A stretch of DNA of 11,943 nucleotides from Bordetella parapertussis (GCA_945907335.1 CAMDSU010000042.1:1-11943); one strand, 5' to 3'; positions 1 to 6,022 are shown, counted from the first letter of the stretch. Translations and numbers: made by a program. Notes: a model not told the origin generated them from the letters alone.

Positions 1-355
1 GGGGTAAAGTAAGTTCGCCAAGGAATCTTTTCGCCTCCTCCAAATGCCAGGCACATATTTGAGCGGCTCGTTGTAAAGAATCTTGACTTACGCAACCTCC
101 CCCGTTTGGATCAAACTTCTCGAACAGCCCTGCCAACCGAGCGACATTGTCCGCAGACTTTGCGGCCACATCTTTTATTTCAAAGTAATCACCACTGGCT
201 TTCAGTTGTGATTCAACAGCGTCGTGATACCCCACCCAGTCTTGCTTGGCAGAATCACTTAGACCTATTTCTACTGGTTCTAGAACACCATTGTTTATCG
301 GCAGTGGTGTGTTTAGGATTGCCCTTAAGCTTCGCGTTCCCCAACCTTCCTCTGC
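1..355 (-). pseudogene. 5'-truncated DUF3987 (YfjI-like) mobile-element protein, continuing past the left edge
   Basis: Read on the minus strand from 355 down to the edge, one frame is open for 118 codons. It encodes a sequence typical of the C-terminal half of DUF3987 proteins: TRSLRAILNTPLP, then DSAKQDWVGYHDAVESQL, then DVAAKSADNVARLAGLFEKF, then AAQICAWHLEEAKRFLGEL. DUF3987 proteins are primase/helicase-associated proteins common on integrative elements, plasmids and prophages. The frame is closed at its 5' end by TAA at 356-358, with TGA two codons further upstream, and I see no ATG or credible start inside it. The N-terminal half of the usual protein is therefore missing. The break lies within about 15 bp of the start of the divergent gene at 369, which looks like a deletion or insertion junction. 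The family call rests on recognised motifs without a search. An out-of-frame continuation upstream was not seen. Confidence 0.6.
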
Positions 356-368
356 TTAGGATCAGTAC

Positions 369-683
369 ATGGCTATCTCATGGTTAACCGCCCTCAAGGT
401 CGTCCCTTGGGATAAGGTGCTAGAACACGCGCCGGGGGTGCTGGACAAAGCGCGGGGCTTCATCGACAAACACCGAACTGGCAGTGTGGACTCGCCCACC
501 GAGTTGGTGCAACTGGCGCAGGCCCAGCACCAAATGGCACAGGCGCTTGCAGAGTTAGCTGAGCAAAACGGCGCGTTGATTGCCGCCGTCAGGCGCTTGC
601 AGGTGAAGCTGCGGTGGCTGAGCGTTGGGCTGGTGCTAGCCTTTTGCGCTTGCGGGGTGGTGGTTGTGCTTTTAGTGAAGTAG
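369..683 (+). CDS. Small coiled-coil, C-terminally anchored membrane protein
   Basis: A 104-residue protein starting MAISWLTALKVVPWDKVLEHAPGV. This opening resembles small hypothetical proteins I know from Burkholderiales, whose function is not established. Residues about 44-80 are rich in Ala, Gln, Leu and Glu (LVQLAQAQHQMAQALAELAEQN) and look like an amphipathic coiled coil. Residues about 83-103 form one strongly hydrophobic segment that ends at the C-terminal lysine, so the protein should sit in the inner membrane with its coiled coil in the cytoplasm. An AGGA lies 7 bases before the ATG and supports this start. The opposite strand is also open here (362-697), but that frame encodes a Ser/Thr-rich low-complexity sequence and is judged a shadow. 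The gene begins right at the broken end of the DUF3987 remnant. No function is assigned. Confidence 0.7.
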   Translation: MAISWLTALKVVPWDKVLEHAPGVLDKARGFIDKHRTGSVDSPTELVQLAQAQHQMAQALAELAEQNGALIAAVRRLQVKLRWLSVGLVLAFCACGVVVVLLVK

Positions 684-844
684 CGCAATTTGTGCATAAA
701 ACCCGGTATTCAGGACGGGGTCAAAGATGCCAGTAAAAATTAAAAAAATAGAGGTAAGTTTTTTTTATATGCTTTGTCACTGAAGTTAATCGAGATATTT
801 TTTACCAAAGCCGGTTCTGTCGCGTGAATGGAGTGTGAGGGAGT

Positions 845-1171
845 TCATTTGTTGTTCCTCTCCAGCATGAGTTCGCCAACGCCATACACTGCGGAGGAAA
901 GTGGATTTGCACGGCAATAGTTATCCATCCAAAGGTATATTTGGCCAGTTGTTATGCCTCCAAAATAATTGAAGGGCTTGCGGTCTGCGTCTAATGAAAA
1001 CGCCATATTCGTGCCGCTCAAGAACCCAATTAACCAAGCCCTATTTTCAAGTTCACGCGCATTGGTTTCTGGTTTCAACCACATGGCACAGTCTGGGTCT
1101 CCACGCACCCACTCAGCGGAGACGGATTGACACAACAAGCAAAGAAAAAGGGCAATAAGTTTTGTTTTCAT
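845..1171 (-). CDS. Small exported protein, Rap1a/HdeA-like
   Basis: A 108-residue protein with a clear Sec signal peptide: MKTK, a hydrophobic stretch LIALFLCLLC, then SVSA before EW, with cleavage predicted after residue 19. The mature part has two cysteines, in PDCAMW and DNYCRANPL, and the segment WLIGFLSGTNMAF. The pattern Cys..Trp, W..GFLSG, then W.DNYC.ANPL matches small periplasmic Rap1a/Tai and HdeA-type proteins, which are helical bundles held by a disulfide; some are type VI secretion immunity proteins. That is a motif-level resemblance only. AGGAG lies 7 bases upstream of the ATG and fixes the start. No secretion system or effector gene is visible nearby, so an immunity role is not supported by context. 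It could equally be an orphan periplasmic protein. Confidence 0.75.
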   Translation of the reverse strand: MKTKLIALFLCLLCQSVSAEWVRGDPDCAMWLKPETNARELENRAWLIGFLSGTNMAFSLDADRKPFNYFGGITTGQIYLWMDNYCRANPLSSAVYGVGELMLERNNK

Positions 1172-1273
1172 TGAATTCTCCTGACAGTGGGTATCCGGTT
1201 ATTTTTATCGAACGAAAAAGTGGATCGCGCCTTGGCTACGATGGCGCCAACGATAGCGACTCGACTTCTAGGG

Positions 1274-1759
1274 TTACATCGCCTCTACCACTTTGCAGAA
1301 ATCATGCGTACTGATATTGGCATAACTGCCCTTGACATGGGTGATGACGGAGGCATCTAAATCAGCTTCGATATTCAAGGTGAAGGTGAACTTGAAATGG
1401 TGAGAGGCTGTTTGGTGGTTGAACACCAGTGGAATAGAAACCGAGTTCGTTAAACAATCACGGCGAACAATGCTCATCTCGATATGCCCGGCTTTGGCCA
1501 GACCACGCAGGTAATTTTTTTGCGTTTCGTTTAAGGCCTTAGACAACTCAGGCGAGAAATCTCCACCATCCAATGCGCGATAAACCACATAGAGATTTCC
1601 CTTGTCGGTCAATTCGTCTTCGGTGTACTGGGTGGCCAGGTCTTCTTCCACGGCATAGAAAATCTCTTCCATCTGAGCCATCAAGTTTGATTGCTGCAGC
1701 ACCAAGTCGATCAACTTTTGAATCATTCGATTCTCTACGTCTGCTGGCACGAGCTTCAT
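1274..1759 (-). CDS. Hypothetical soluble protein, family not recognised
   Basis: A 161-residue protein starting MKLVPADVENRMIQKLIDLVLQQ. It has no signal peptide and no membrane segment, so it is probably cytoplasmic. The first 60 residues look helical and acidic (MEEIFYAVEEDLATQYTEDELTD). The second half, from about residue 90, alternates hydrophobic and polar residues (FKFTFTLNIEADLDASVITHV) as expected for beta strands, so a helical front and a beta back domain is my reading. The upstream region has only a weak Shine-Dalgarno (GAAAG, 7 bases before ATG). The gene is separated from the upstream minus-strand gene by a terminator-like hairpin at 1800-1823, so it likely has its own promoter in the 40 bases between hairpin and start, or relies on read-through. 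I do not recognise it and propose no function. Confidence 0.6.
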   Translation of the reverse strand: MKLVPADVENRMIQKLIDLVLQQSNLMAQMEEIFYAVEEDLATQYTEDELTDKGNLYVVYRALDGGDFSPELSKALNETQKNYLRGLAKAGHIEMSIVRRDCLTNSVSIPLVFNHQTASHHFKFTFTLNIEADLDASVITHVKGSYANISTHDFCKVVEAM

Positions 1760-1799
1760 ATCAATCTTTCAGTGTGGATGGGATGATCAGCAGCAAAGA

Positions 1800-1823
1800 A
1801 AAATACCCCTCTCGGGGTATTTT
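1800..1823 (-). terminator. Perfect 10-bp hairpin, Rho-independent terminator
   Basis: AAAATACCCC (1800-1809), loop TCTC, GGGGTATTTT (1814-1823) form a perfect inverted repeat. On the minus strand the stem is followed by TTTTTCTTTG, a U-rich tail. It lies 45 bases beyond the stop of the 1868-2173 gene, so it should terminate that gene. The A/T-rich stem ends give it some bidirectional potential. Confidence 0.8.
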
Positions 1824-1867
1824 GTTCTGATCTCACACTTCAGTCTATAGGACTCTCGCTGATGCGG

Positions 1868-2173
1868 TCAACGCACAATCACTGTCGTTGACACTTTTAA
1901 AAACGGTTGGGCCGCGGTGTGTATGGGGGTGCCGAAACTAGGGATATCGCTTCGATTGACGGGATTGAGTTGAAGAGAGAAGGCGTTGTCTGACATGTAC
2001 CTGGGAATTTCTTGCGGGTCTGTTTCGGGCGCATGGCCTGCCAAATAAGCCGACACCCAGGCTTTGCATGGTGTGTTCAACGGGGCGTTGGCCGCACAGT
2101 AGCGCCAGTTTTCTGCCTGCGCAGTTGAGCAAAACAAAAACAAAGCTGCTATCAAAGAAGTATTTTTCAACAT
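1868..2173 (-). CDS. Small exported protein of unknown function
   Basis: A 101-residue protein with a signal peptide (MLKNTSLIAALFLFCSTAQA, cleavage expected after residue 20, before EN). The mature part begins ENWRYCAANAPLNTPCKAWVSAYLAGH. The two cysteines and the CKAWVSAYLAGH segment loosely recall the W..GFLSG segment of the small exported protein at 845-1171. The rest, ending in FLKVSTTVIVR, shows no further similarity that I can see. A strong Shine-Dalgarno, AAGGGGA, lies 6 bases before the ATG. The gene ends 45 bases before a terminator hairpin and diverges from umuDC. A periplasmic role is inferred from the signal peptide; nothing more specific can be said. Divergence after duplication, or a frameshifted C-terminal part, are both possible. 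Confidence 0.65.
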   Translation of the reverse strand: MLKNTSLIAALFLFCSTAQAENWRYCAANAPLNTPCKAWVSAYLAGHAPETDPQEIPRYMSDNAFSLQLNPVNRSDIPSFGTPIHTAAQPFLKVSTTVIVR

Positions 2174-2203
2174 GTCTATCCCCTTTTTGTATGCGAATCA
2201 ACC

Positions 2204-2227
2204 GGCACATGTGCCAACGACATGTCG
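2204..2227. promoter_or_regulatory. Two adjacent palindromes with an ACATGT core
   Basis: GGCACATGTGCC (2204-2215) and CGACATGTCG (2218-2227) are both perfect dyads centred on ACATGT, 13 bp apart centre to centre. They lie in the 182-bp region between the divergent exported-protein gene (start 2173) and umuD (start 2356). A TTGGCA on the minus strand overlaps the first dyad and could be a -35 element for the 2173 gene. A role as an operator is inference. Confidence 0.35.
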
Positions 2228-2300
2228 ACACTCGCAATGTCAAAAGCAATGTTCAAGCCTGAAATCCGTTAAAAAAATGGCATCAAGCACGGCTCGGGCA

Positions 2301-2345
2301 TTTATTGGAATAAACACGAGGTATATACTGTATAAATTAACAGTA
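2301..2345 (+). promoter_or_regulatory. SOS promoter with LexA box for umuDC
   Basis: TACTGTATAAATTAACAGTA at 2326-2345 matches the CTGT-N8-ACAG LexA box of gamma- and betaproteobacteria, with TACTGT and ACAGTA as perfect arms. It overlaps a candidate -10 (TATACT, 2324-2329), with a weak -35 (TTTATT, 2301-2306) 17 bp upstream. LexA bound here would block RNA polymerase until RecA-stimulated self-cleavage. The box ends 10 bases before the umuD ATG, so the leader is very short and no clear Shine-Dalgarno is seen. The LexA box is certain by pattern; the -35/-10 assignment is inferred. Confidence 0.85.
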
Positions 2346-2355
2346 CTTCCTACCC

Positions 2356-2796
2356 ATGTCCGACATGCTTTTGCCCTTGGCGACCCCTGTCGCCCTCACT
2401 GCCCAGCCGCTCTTTCTGGATATTTGCAGTTGGGCCGTGCCTGCCGGCTTCCCTTCGCCTGCGGCAGACCACACGCGCAAACGTATCGACTTGAACGAGC
2501 ATTTGATAGGCAACAAAGAGGCCACATTTTTGTTTCGGGTCAAAGGCGACTCCATGGTGGGTGCGGGCATTTATGAAGGTGACACGCTGCTGGTGGACCG
2601 CAGTTTGGACCCCAAGCACCAGTGCATCGTGTTGGCCTTGCTGAACAACGAGTTCACCGTCAAGCGGTTTTACCGGCGCGGCGGTGTTGTCAAATTACTG
2701 GCGGAAAACAGCATTTATCCCCCGCGCTTGATCAAGAACGAGGACGATTTCACCGTCTGGGGCGTGGTCACCTACAACTTGCACAAGCTCTACTGA
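2356..2796 (+). CDS. umuD: UmuD, RecA-cleaved subunit of DNA polymerase V
   Basis: A 146-residue S24-family protein. On DNA damage, RecA filaments trigger self-cleavage to UmuD', which pairs with UmuC to form the translesion polymerase Pol V. The cleavage site is visible as Ala30-Gly31 in AVPAGFPSP. The catalytic dyad is Ser66 in [12 protein letters not shown] and Lys103 in FTVKRFYR. Each is six residues later than the E. coli positions (24/25, 60, 97), because the N-terminal arm is slightly longer. The C-terminal part ([13 protein letters not shown], then VWGVVTY) is typical. The ATG lies just downstream of the LexA box, and no good Shine-Dalgarno precedes it; the next Met (residue 4) is possible. 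The stop is 4 bases before umuC, so the two are co-transcribed and probably translationally coupled. Confidence 0.95.
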   Translation: MSDMLLPLATPVALTAQPLFLDICSWAVPAGFPSPAADHTRKRIDLNEHLIGNKEATFLFRVKGDSMVGAGIYEGDTLLVDRSLDPKHQCIVLALLNNEFTVKRFYRRGGVVKLLAENSIYPPRLIKNEDDFTVWGVVTYNLHKLY

Positions 2797-2800
2797 CGCC

Positions 2801-4072
2801 ATGGCTGGCGCACTGTCGCAATTGGCTTTGGTGGATTGCAACAACTTTTATGTCAGTTGCGAGCGGCTATTCCGTCCTGATTTGCAATGCGTGCCTTTGG
2901 TGGTGTTGTCCAATAACGATGGCTGCGTGGTGTCGCGCTCGAACGAGGCCAAGGCCCTGGGCATCCGCATGGGCCAGCCTTGGTTCGAGTGCAAGGCCTT
3001 GGCCGAGGAGCATGGTATTTTGGCGCTCAGCTCCAATTACGCGCTGTATGCCGATTTGTCCAACCGGGTGATGCGTATCCTCAGCGATTTTTCGCCGCGC
3101 ACAGAGGTCTATTCCATCGACGAATGTTTTGTCGACCTCAGCGGCATGCCGGACTTGCGCACGCTCAGTTACCGCATCCGCGAAACCGTGCTCAAGTGGA
3201 CCGGCTTGCCGGTGTGTGTGGGCATCGGTCCGACCAAGACCTTGGCCAAGTTGGCCAATCACATTGCCAAAAAACACCCACGCTCACGCGGTGTGTTCAA
3301 TTACAACGACCTCACCGAGTTGCAGCAGTCGCGCTTGCTCGGACGCATTGCTGTGGACGAGGTGTGGGGTGTGGGCAGGCGTTTGAGCAGCCGTTTAATG
3401 GCGCACGGCATACGCACCGTGCAGGAATTGCGGCTCGCGCACGTGCCCAGCCTGCGCGCTGAGTTTGGGGTGGTGATGGAAAAAATCCAGCGCGAACTCA
3501 ACGGTTTGTCGTGCATCGATATGCAAGAAGTGCAGGCCGATAAGCAACAAATCATCGCCAGCCGATCGTTCGGCAGCATGGTCGAGGATGTCGATGTGCT
3601 CAAGGATGCGGTCAGTATGTTTGTGGCTAATGCGTGCGCCAAGTTACGCGCCCAAGGCTCGCATGCGTCGGTCATTCAGGTGTTTTTAATGACCAACCGT
3701 TTTCGAAAAGACCTGCCGCAGTACATGCCGTCGTTGGTGGTGCCATTGCCCCAGCCAACCAGCGATAGTCTGGTGGTGAGTCGCTGGGCCGGGCATTTGG
3801 TCGAGCGCATGTTTCGCTTCGGCTATCAGTACAAAAAGGCTGGGGTGATGCTCAGCGGCATTGCGCCGCAGGGGCGTTACCAAATCGATTGGTTAGAACC
3901 AGCGCAAGCGGTGGACACGCGTTTGATGGACGCGTTGGACGGTTTGAACCAACGCTACGGACGCGGCACGGTGAAGGTATCGACCCAAGGCGCGTACACG
4001 GGTTGGCAAATGAAGCAGACCTGCAAGTCACCGGACTACACCACAGATTGGCATGCCATGCCGGTGGTGTAG
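2801..4072 (+). CDS. umuC: UmuC, catalytic subunit of DNA polymerase V (Y-family)
   Basis: A 423-residue Y-family polymerase, full length for UmuC. It copies past lesions at the cost of fidelity once bound to UmuD'. The metal-binding acidic residues are Asp12 in [14 protein letters not shown] and Asp107-Glu108 in [13 protein letters not shown]. Tyr17 is the expected steric gate. The finger segment [21 protein letters not shown] (about 35-54) and the helix-hairpin-helix segment DEVWGVGRR follow. QIDWL at 361-365 sits where E. coli UmuC has its clamp-binding QLNLF; it is a degenerate version of that motif. The C-terminus [14 protein letters not shown] is typical of UmuC. It starts 4 bases after umuD without its own clear ribosome site. 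Its last codons lie inside an inverted repeat, and it converges with the receiver gene 8 bases away. Confidence 0.96.
   Translation: MAGALSQLALVDCNNFYVSCERLFRPDLQCVPLVVLSNNDGCVVSRSNEAKALGIRMGQPWFECKALAEEHGILALSSNYALYADLSNRVMRILSDFSPRTEVYSIDECFVDLSGMPDLRTLSYRIRETVLKWTGLPVCVGIGPTKTLAKLANHIAKKHPRSRGVFNYNDLTELQQSRLLGRIAVDEVWGVGRRLSSRLMAHGIRTVQELRLAHVPSLRAEFGVVMEKIQRELNGLSCIDMQEVQADKQQIIASRSFGSMVEDVDVLKDAVSMFVANACAKLRAQGSHASVIQVFLMTNRFRKDLPQYMPSLVVPLPQPTSDSLVVSRWAGHLVERMFRFGYQYKKAGVMLSGIAPQGRYQIDWLEPAQAVDTRLMDALDGLNQRYGRGTVKVSTQGAYTGWQMKQTCKSPDYTTDWHAMPVV
4036..4072. terminator. Nested hairpin covering the end of umuC
   Basis: CTACACCAC (4036-4044) and GTGGTGTAG (4064-4072) are perfect 9-bp inverted arms, and the right arm includes the umuC stop codon. 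Between them GGCAT-GCC-ATGCC (4050-4062) can form a second small stem. There is no T-tract on either strand, so this is not a classic intrinsic terminator. It may still act as a structural barrier between the convergent umuDC and kinase/receiver transcripts. Confidence 0.35.
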
Positions 4073-4080
4073 GGAGGGGC

Positions 4081-4440
4081 TCACACACGCAGCGCTTTGA
4101 GAAGGTCTTTGCTGCGTATCGGTTTGAGCAGTATTTTGTTAAAGCCTGCGGTCTCAAGTTGGGCGATTTCTTCAGGCATGGCATGGGCGGTATAGGCAAT
4201 GATTTTCATGGCATCAAACCGTTTGTCGGCACGCAACTGGAGACACAAATCGATACCGCTGATGGTAGGCATAGAGATATCCAACAACAGCACATCGCAC
4301 GCAGTGTGTTGCAACAGAGCCCAGGTTTGCGCAGCGCTGTCGCATTCATCCACGGTATATCCCAAGGGACGCAAAAACAAACCCGGCAACAAGCGGTTGG
4401 TCTCATTGTCATCCACCACCACCACATGGCCCTTGTTCAT
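4081..4440 (-). CDS. Stand-alone response-regulator receiver (CheY-like)
   Basis: A 119-residue protein made of one receiver domain and nothing else. The acidic pocket is Asp10-Asp11 (VVVVDDNETN), the phosphoacceptor is Asp54 (CDVLLLDISMP), the switch threonine is Thr84 (IIAYTAHAM) and the conserved lysine is Lys106 (ILLKPI). All catalytic positions are present, so it should be phosphorylatable. It lacks any DNA-binding or enzymatic output domain, so it must work through a protein partner, as a phosphate relay or sink, or on the winged-helix protein of the same operon. Its ATG overlaps the stop of the kinase gene (ATGA), a sign of tight translational coupling and of being the cognate partner. 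The sequence after DDNETNRLL resembles receivers found at the end of hybrid kinases, so this may be a split hybrid kinase. Confidence 0.9.
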   Translation of the reverse strand: MNKGHVVVVDDNETNRLLPGLFLRPLGYTVDECDSAAQTWALLQHTACDVLLLDISMPTISGIDLCLQLRADKRFDAMKIIAYTAHAMPEEIAQLETAGFNKILLKPIRSKDLLKALRV

Positions 4441-5273
4441 GCTCTCTGCTCTGAGGGGGAGTACATGGGCAGCGTGAAAAAGAAACTGCTGCCGACACCG
4501 GCTTCGGTGCGGTAGTCCAATTTGCCGCCCATCAGTTGCACCAATTGGTGGCTGAGTCTCAAACCCAGCACAGTGCCTGTTTTGTCTTTGGCGGGAAAGC
4601 CAGCGCCCAAAGCTGACAAGTCGGTAAACAGTTGGTCTTGTACATCGCCTGCGATACCCAAGCCTGTGTCTGTCACGGTAAATGTCATGGTGCCAACCGC
4701 TTCGTCGTGCATGAGTTGCAGGTTGACCTCGCCTTTGGGGCGATTGAAAGTGATGGCGTTGTCTACCAAATGGTTGAGTACTTGCCGCAGTCGATAAGGG
4801 TCAGCTGTCATCTTTAGGTTGGTTTGTTGGTTGGTACTGAGTTGCAGTTGGATATTGAGACGGGTGGCGCGTGCTTGGTGCAACTGCCGCACTGATTCTG
4901 ATAGGTCGTAGACATCGAATTCGGTCACAGAAAGTTGTAACTGGCCTTCTTTGATTTTGTTGAGGTCAAGCATGCCATTGAGCAGATGCAACATTTCTAC
5001 GCTGTTTTCCAAAATGATTTTGGAAGTGAAATGCACCATGGGCTCTTGCGAACTGCTGTGTATGTATTCTGCGTAACCCATGATGCCGTTGAGCGGTGTG
5101 CGCAGATGGTGTGACAGCGATGCCATAAAGCTTTGCATGCGCTGTTCTTGGGTGTGCTGGTGCTTCAATGTCTGGCGCAAGTGGCGATAACCATAGAAGG
5201 TGACTGCCCAGCCAATGCTCAGACACATCGACAGCCCCAGAAGTGCGACCAGCAAGGTGTCGTTGGTGCTCAT
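4437..5273 (-). CDS. Membrane-anchored sensor histidine kinase, atypical H and G2 boxes
   Basis: A 278-residue kinase with one N-terminal membrane helix (about residues 7-28, LLVALLGLSMCLSIGWAVTFYGY), no extracytoplasmic sensor domain, a HisKA dimerisation domain and an HATPase domain. The H-box reads SLSHHLRTPLNGIMGY: His55 is the phosphoacceptor, but the next residue, normally Glu or Asp, is His56. The N-box has Asn172 (HLVDNAITFN) and the G1 box is DTGLGI (202-207). The G2 box reads GTVLGL (233-238) where GTGLGL is usual. The start at 5273 was chosen because GGAG lies 6 bases upstream. An in-frame ATG at 5300 would add nine residues and has no ribosome site. It follows the winged-helix gene closely and overlaps the receiver gene by 4 bases. 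The ligand is unknown; the short anchor suggests cytoplasmic or membrane-state input. Confidence 0.88.
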   Translation of the reverse strand: MSTNDTLLVALLGLSMCLSIGWAVTFYGYRHLRQTLKHQHTQEQRMQSFMASLSHHLRTPLNGIMGYAEYIHSSSQEPMVHFTSKIILENSVEMLHLLNGMLDLNKIKEGQLQLSVTEFDVYDLSESVRQLHQARATRLNIQLQLSTNQQTNLKMTADPYRLRQVLNHLVDNAITFNRPKGEVNLQLMHDEAVGTMTFTVTDTGLGIAGDVQDQLFTDLSALGAGFPAKDKTGTVLGLRLSHQLVQLMGGKLDYRTEAGVGSSFFFTLPMYSPSEQRA

Positions 5274-5305
5274 GAAACGCTCCAAGTATTCATCAAACAT
5301 AGGCG

Positions 5306-5707
5306 TTACTTTTTGGGTAAGACCACAAATTTGGTGGCCAGAATGCGCCCGAACTCTTGGCTGTGCGTCTCTAGCGTTTGCATCAAATCATCGGTGGGGA
5401 CGATTTTTTTTGAGCGTTTATCGACTTGGTTCGACTCGAATGTGATGAGGCCTTCTTCTTCAAATTCGCGGATTTTGTAACGCAGTGCACGTTCGCTCAA
5501 GTCCTGGTTGTGGTAGATGCCTTTGAGCAAGGCGCTGGGTTGGTGCTGATTGGCTTGAATGAGTTGTTTGACCAAGCTCAGGTAAAGATAGCGTCCGGCT
5601 TGGCTTTGTACCAAATGCAAATGCTGGTTTTCCCAGTCATGCAATTGGCAAATGACTTGCAAGAGTTTGGTGTTCAGTGGGTTATCTGTATCTATATCTG
5701 TATTCAT
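5306..5707 (-). CDS. MarR-like winged helix-turn-helix regulator
   Basis: A 133-residue protein. Residues about 56-105 form a winged helix: SALLKGIYHNQDLSERALRYKIREFEEEGLI is the helix-turn-helix, and DKRSKKIVPTDDL matches the wing signature of MarR proteins (DxRSKxVxxT). The N-terminal 50 residues are helical and could form the dimer interface. It is a dimeric DNA-binding repressor or activator by family. It is first in a three-gene operon with a histidine kinase and a receiver, which is unusual for a MarR-type protein. A TTGAA/TTCAA dyad overlapping the candidate promoter 100 bp upstream is a plausible autoregulatory site. The ATG at 5707 has AGGA about 10 bases upstream. What it controls beyond its own operon cannot be read from the sequence. 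Confidence 0.8.
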   Translation of the reverse strand: MNTDIDTDNPLNTKLLQVICQLHDWENQHLHLVQSQAGRYLYLSLVKQLIQANQHQPSALLKGIYHNQDLSERALRYKIREFEEEGLITFESNQVDKRSKKIVPTDDLMQTLETHSQEFGRILATKFVVLPKK

Positions 5708-6022
5708 CGTGATGGGTCCTGAATGGTTTGTTGAAATACTAACTACCGCATATCAAAGCATTGATTTTTCGAAAATATAGCGGAAATTGTAGAACTAAAA
5801 TTGAAATATTCAACAAAAATTAAATTAAATGTAGCTAAAAAATCAAATTAAATGAATTAATTAAATTTAAAGTAGTAATTTATGGCGATATTTCTATGCC
5901 GCCAATAGCCACCCGCAGGTGGAAAAAGTCATGGCGTAGCCGTCAACCGTTTGGGCTGCAGAGAAAGCGGTATATCAGGCCGCTGTGCCTGTGGTTAGCA
6001 GTGGGCGCAGGCTTTGAGCCGG
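5708..6022 (-). other. 315-bp intergenic region with AT-rich island
   Basis: No gene is supported here. The part nearest minE (5930-6022) has ordinary composition with no convincing terminator for the min operon. Positions 5760-5885 are extremely AT-rich compared with everything around. They hold a direct repeat of AAATTAAATG at 5822-5831 and 5845-5854 (23 bp apart, about two helical turns) and the palindrome TTAATTAA at 5857-5864. A short hairpin CCACC-CGCA-GGTGG lies at 5909-5922. Such islands often bind nucleoid proteins of the H-NS type; that is inference here. Confidence 0.6.
5786..5813 (-). promoter_or_regulatory. Candidate sigma-70 promoter and MarR-style dyad of the regulator operon
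   Basis: On the minus strand TTGAAT (5813-5808) and TACAAT (5791-5786) are spaced by 16 bp and resemble -35 and -10 elements. The -35 lies inside a dyad TTGAA-ATA-TTCAA (5801-5813), similar in form to sites bound by MarR proteins. Transcription from here would give a leader of roughly 70 bases before the ATG at 5707. Confidence 0.45.

Noticed and set aside
106..387. Plus-strand open frame of 93 codons
   Set aside because: It lies opposite the DUF3987 remnant, whose minus-strand frame has recognisable family motifs; this frame has none and no ribosome site.
362..697. Minus-strand open frame of 111 codons opposite the small membrane protein
   Set aside because: Ser/Thr/Ala-rich low-complexity sequence without domain features; the plus-strand frame has a ribosome site, a coiled coil and a membrane helix.
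1236..1258. Imperfect hairpin downstream of the 1274-1759 gene
   Set aside because: The stem has a bulge and a mismatch and no adjacent T-tract; it is not convincing as a terminator.
1938..2249. Second minus-strand frame overlapping the 1868-2173 exported protein
   Set aside because: It lacks a signal peptide or ribosome site and overlaps a frame that has both.
2172..2576. Plus-strand frame running across the umuD promoter into umuD
   Set aside because: It crosses the LexA box and overlaps umuD in another frame; UmuD is unmistakable.
3129..3462. Several long frames on both strands inside umuC
   Set aside because: They are antisense or out-of-frame shadows of a fully conserved UmuC sequence.
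5909..5922. Hairpin CCACC-CGCA-GGTGG as terminator of minCDE
   Set aside because: The stem is only 5 bp and on the minus strand the T-run precedes rather than follows it.
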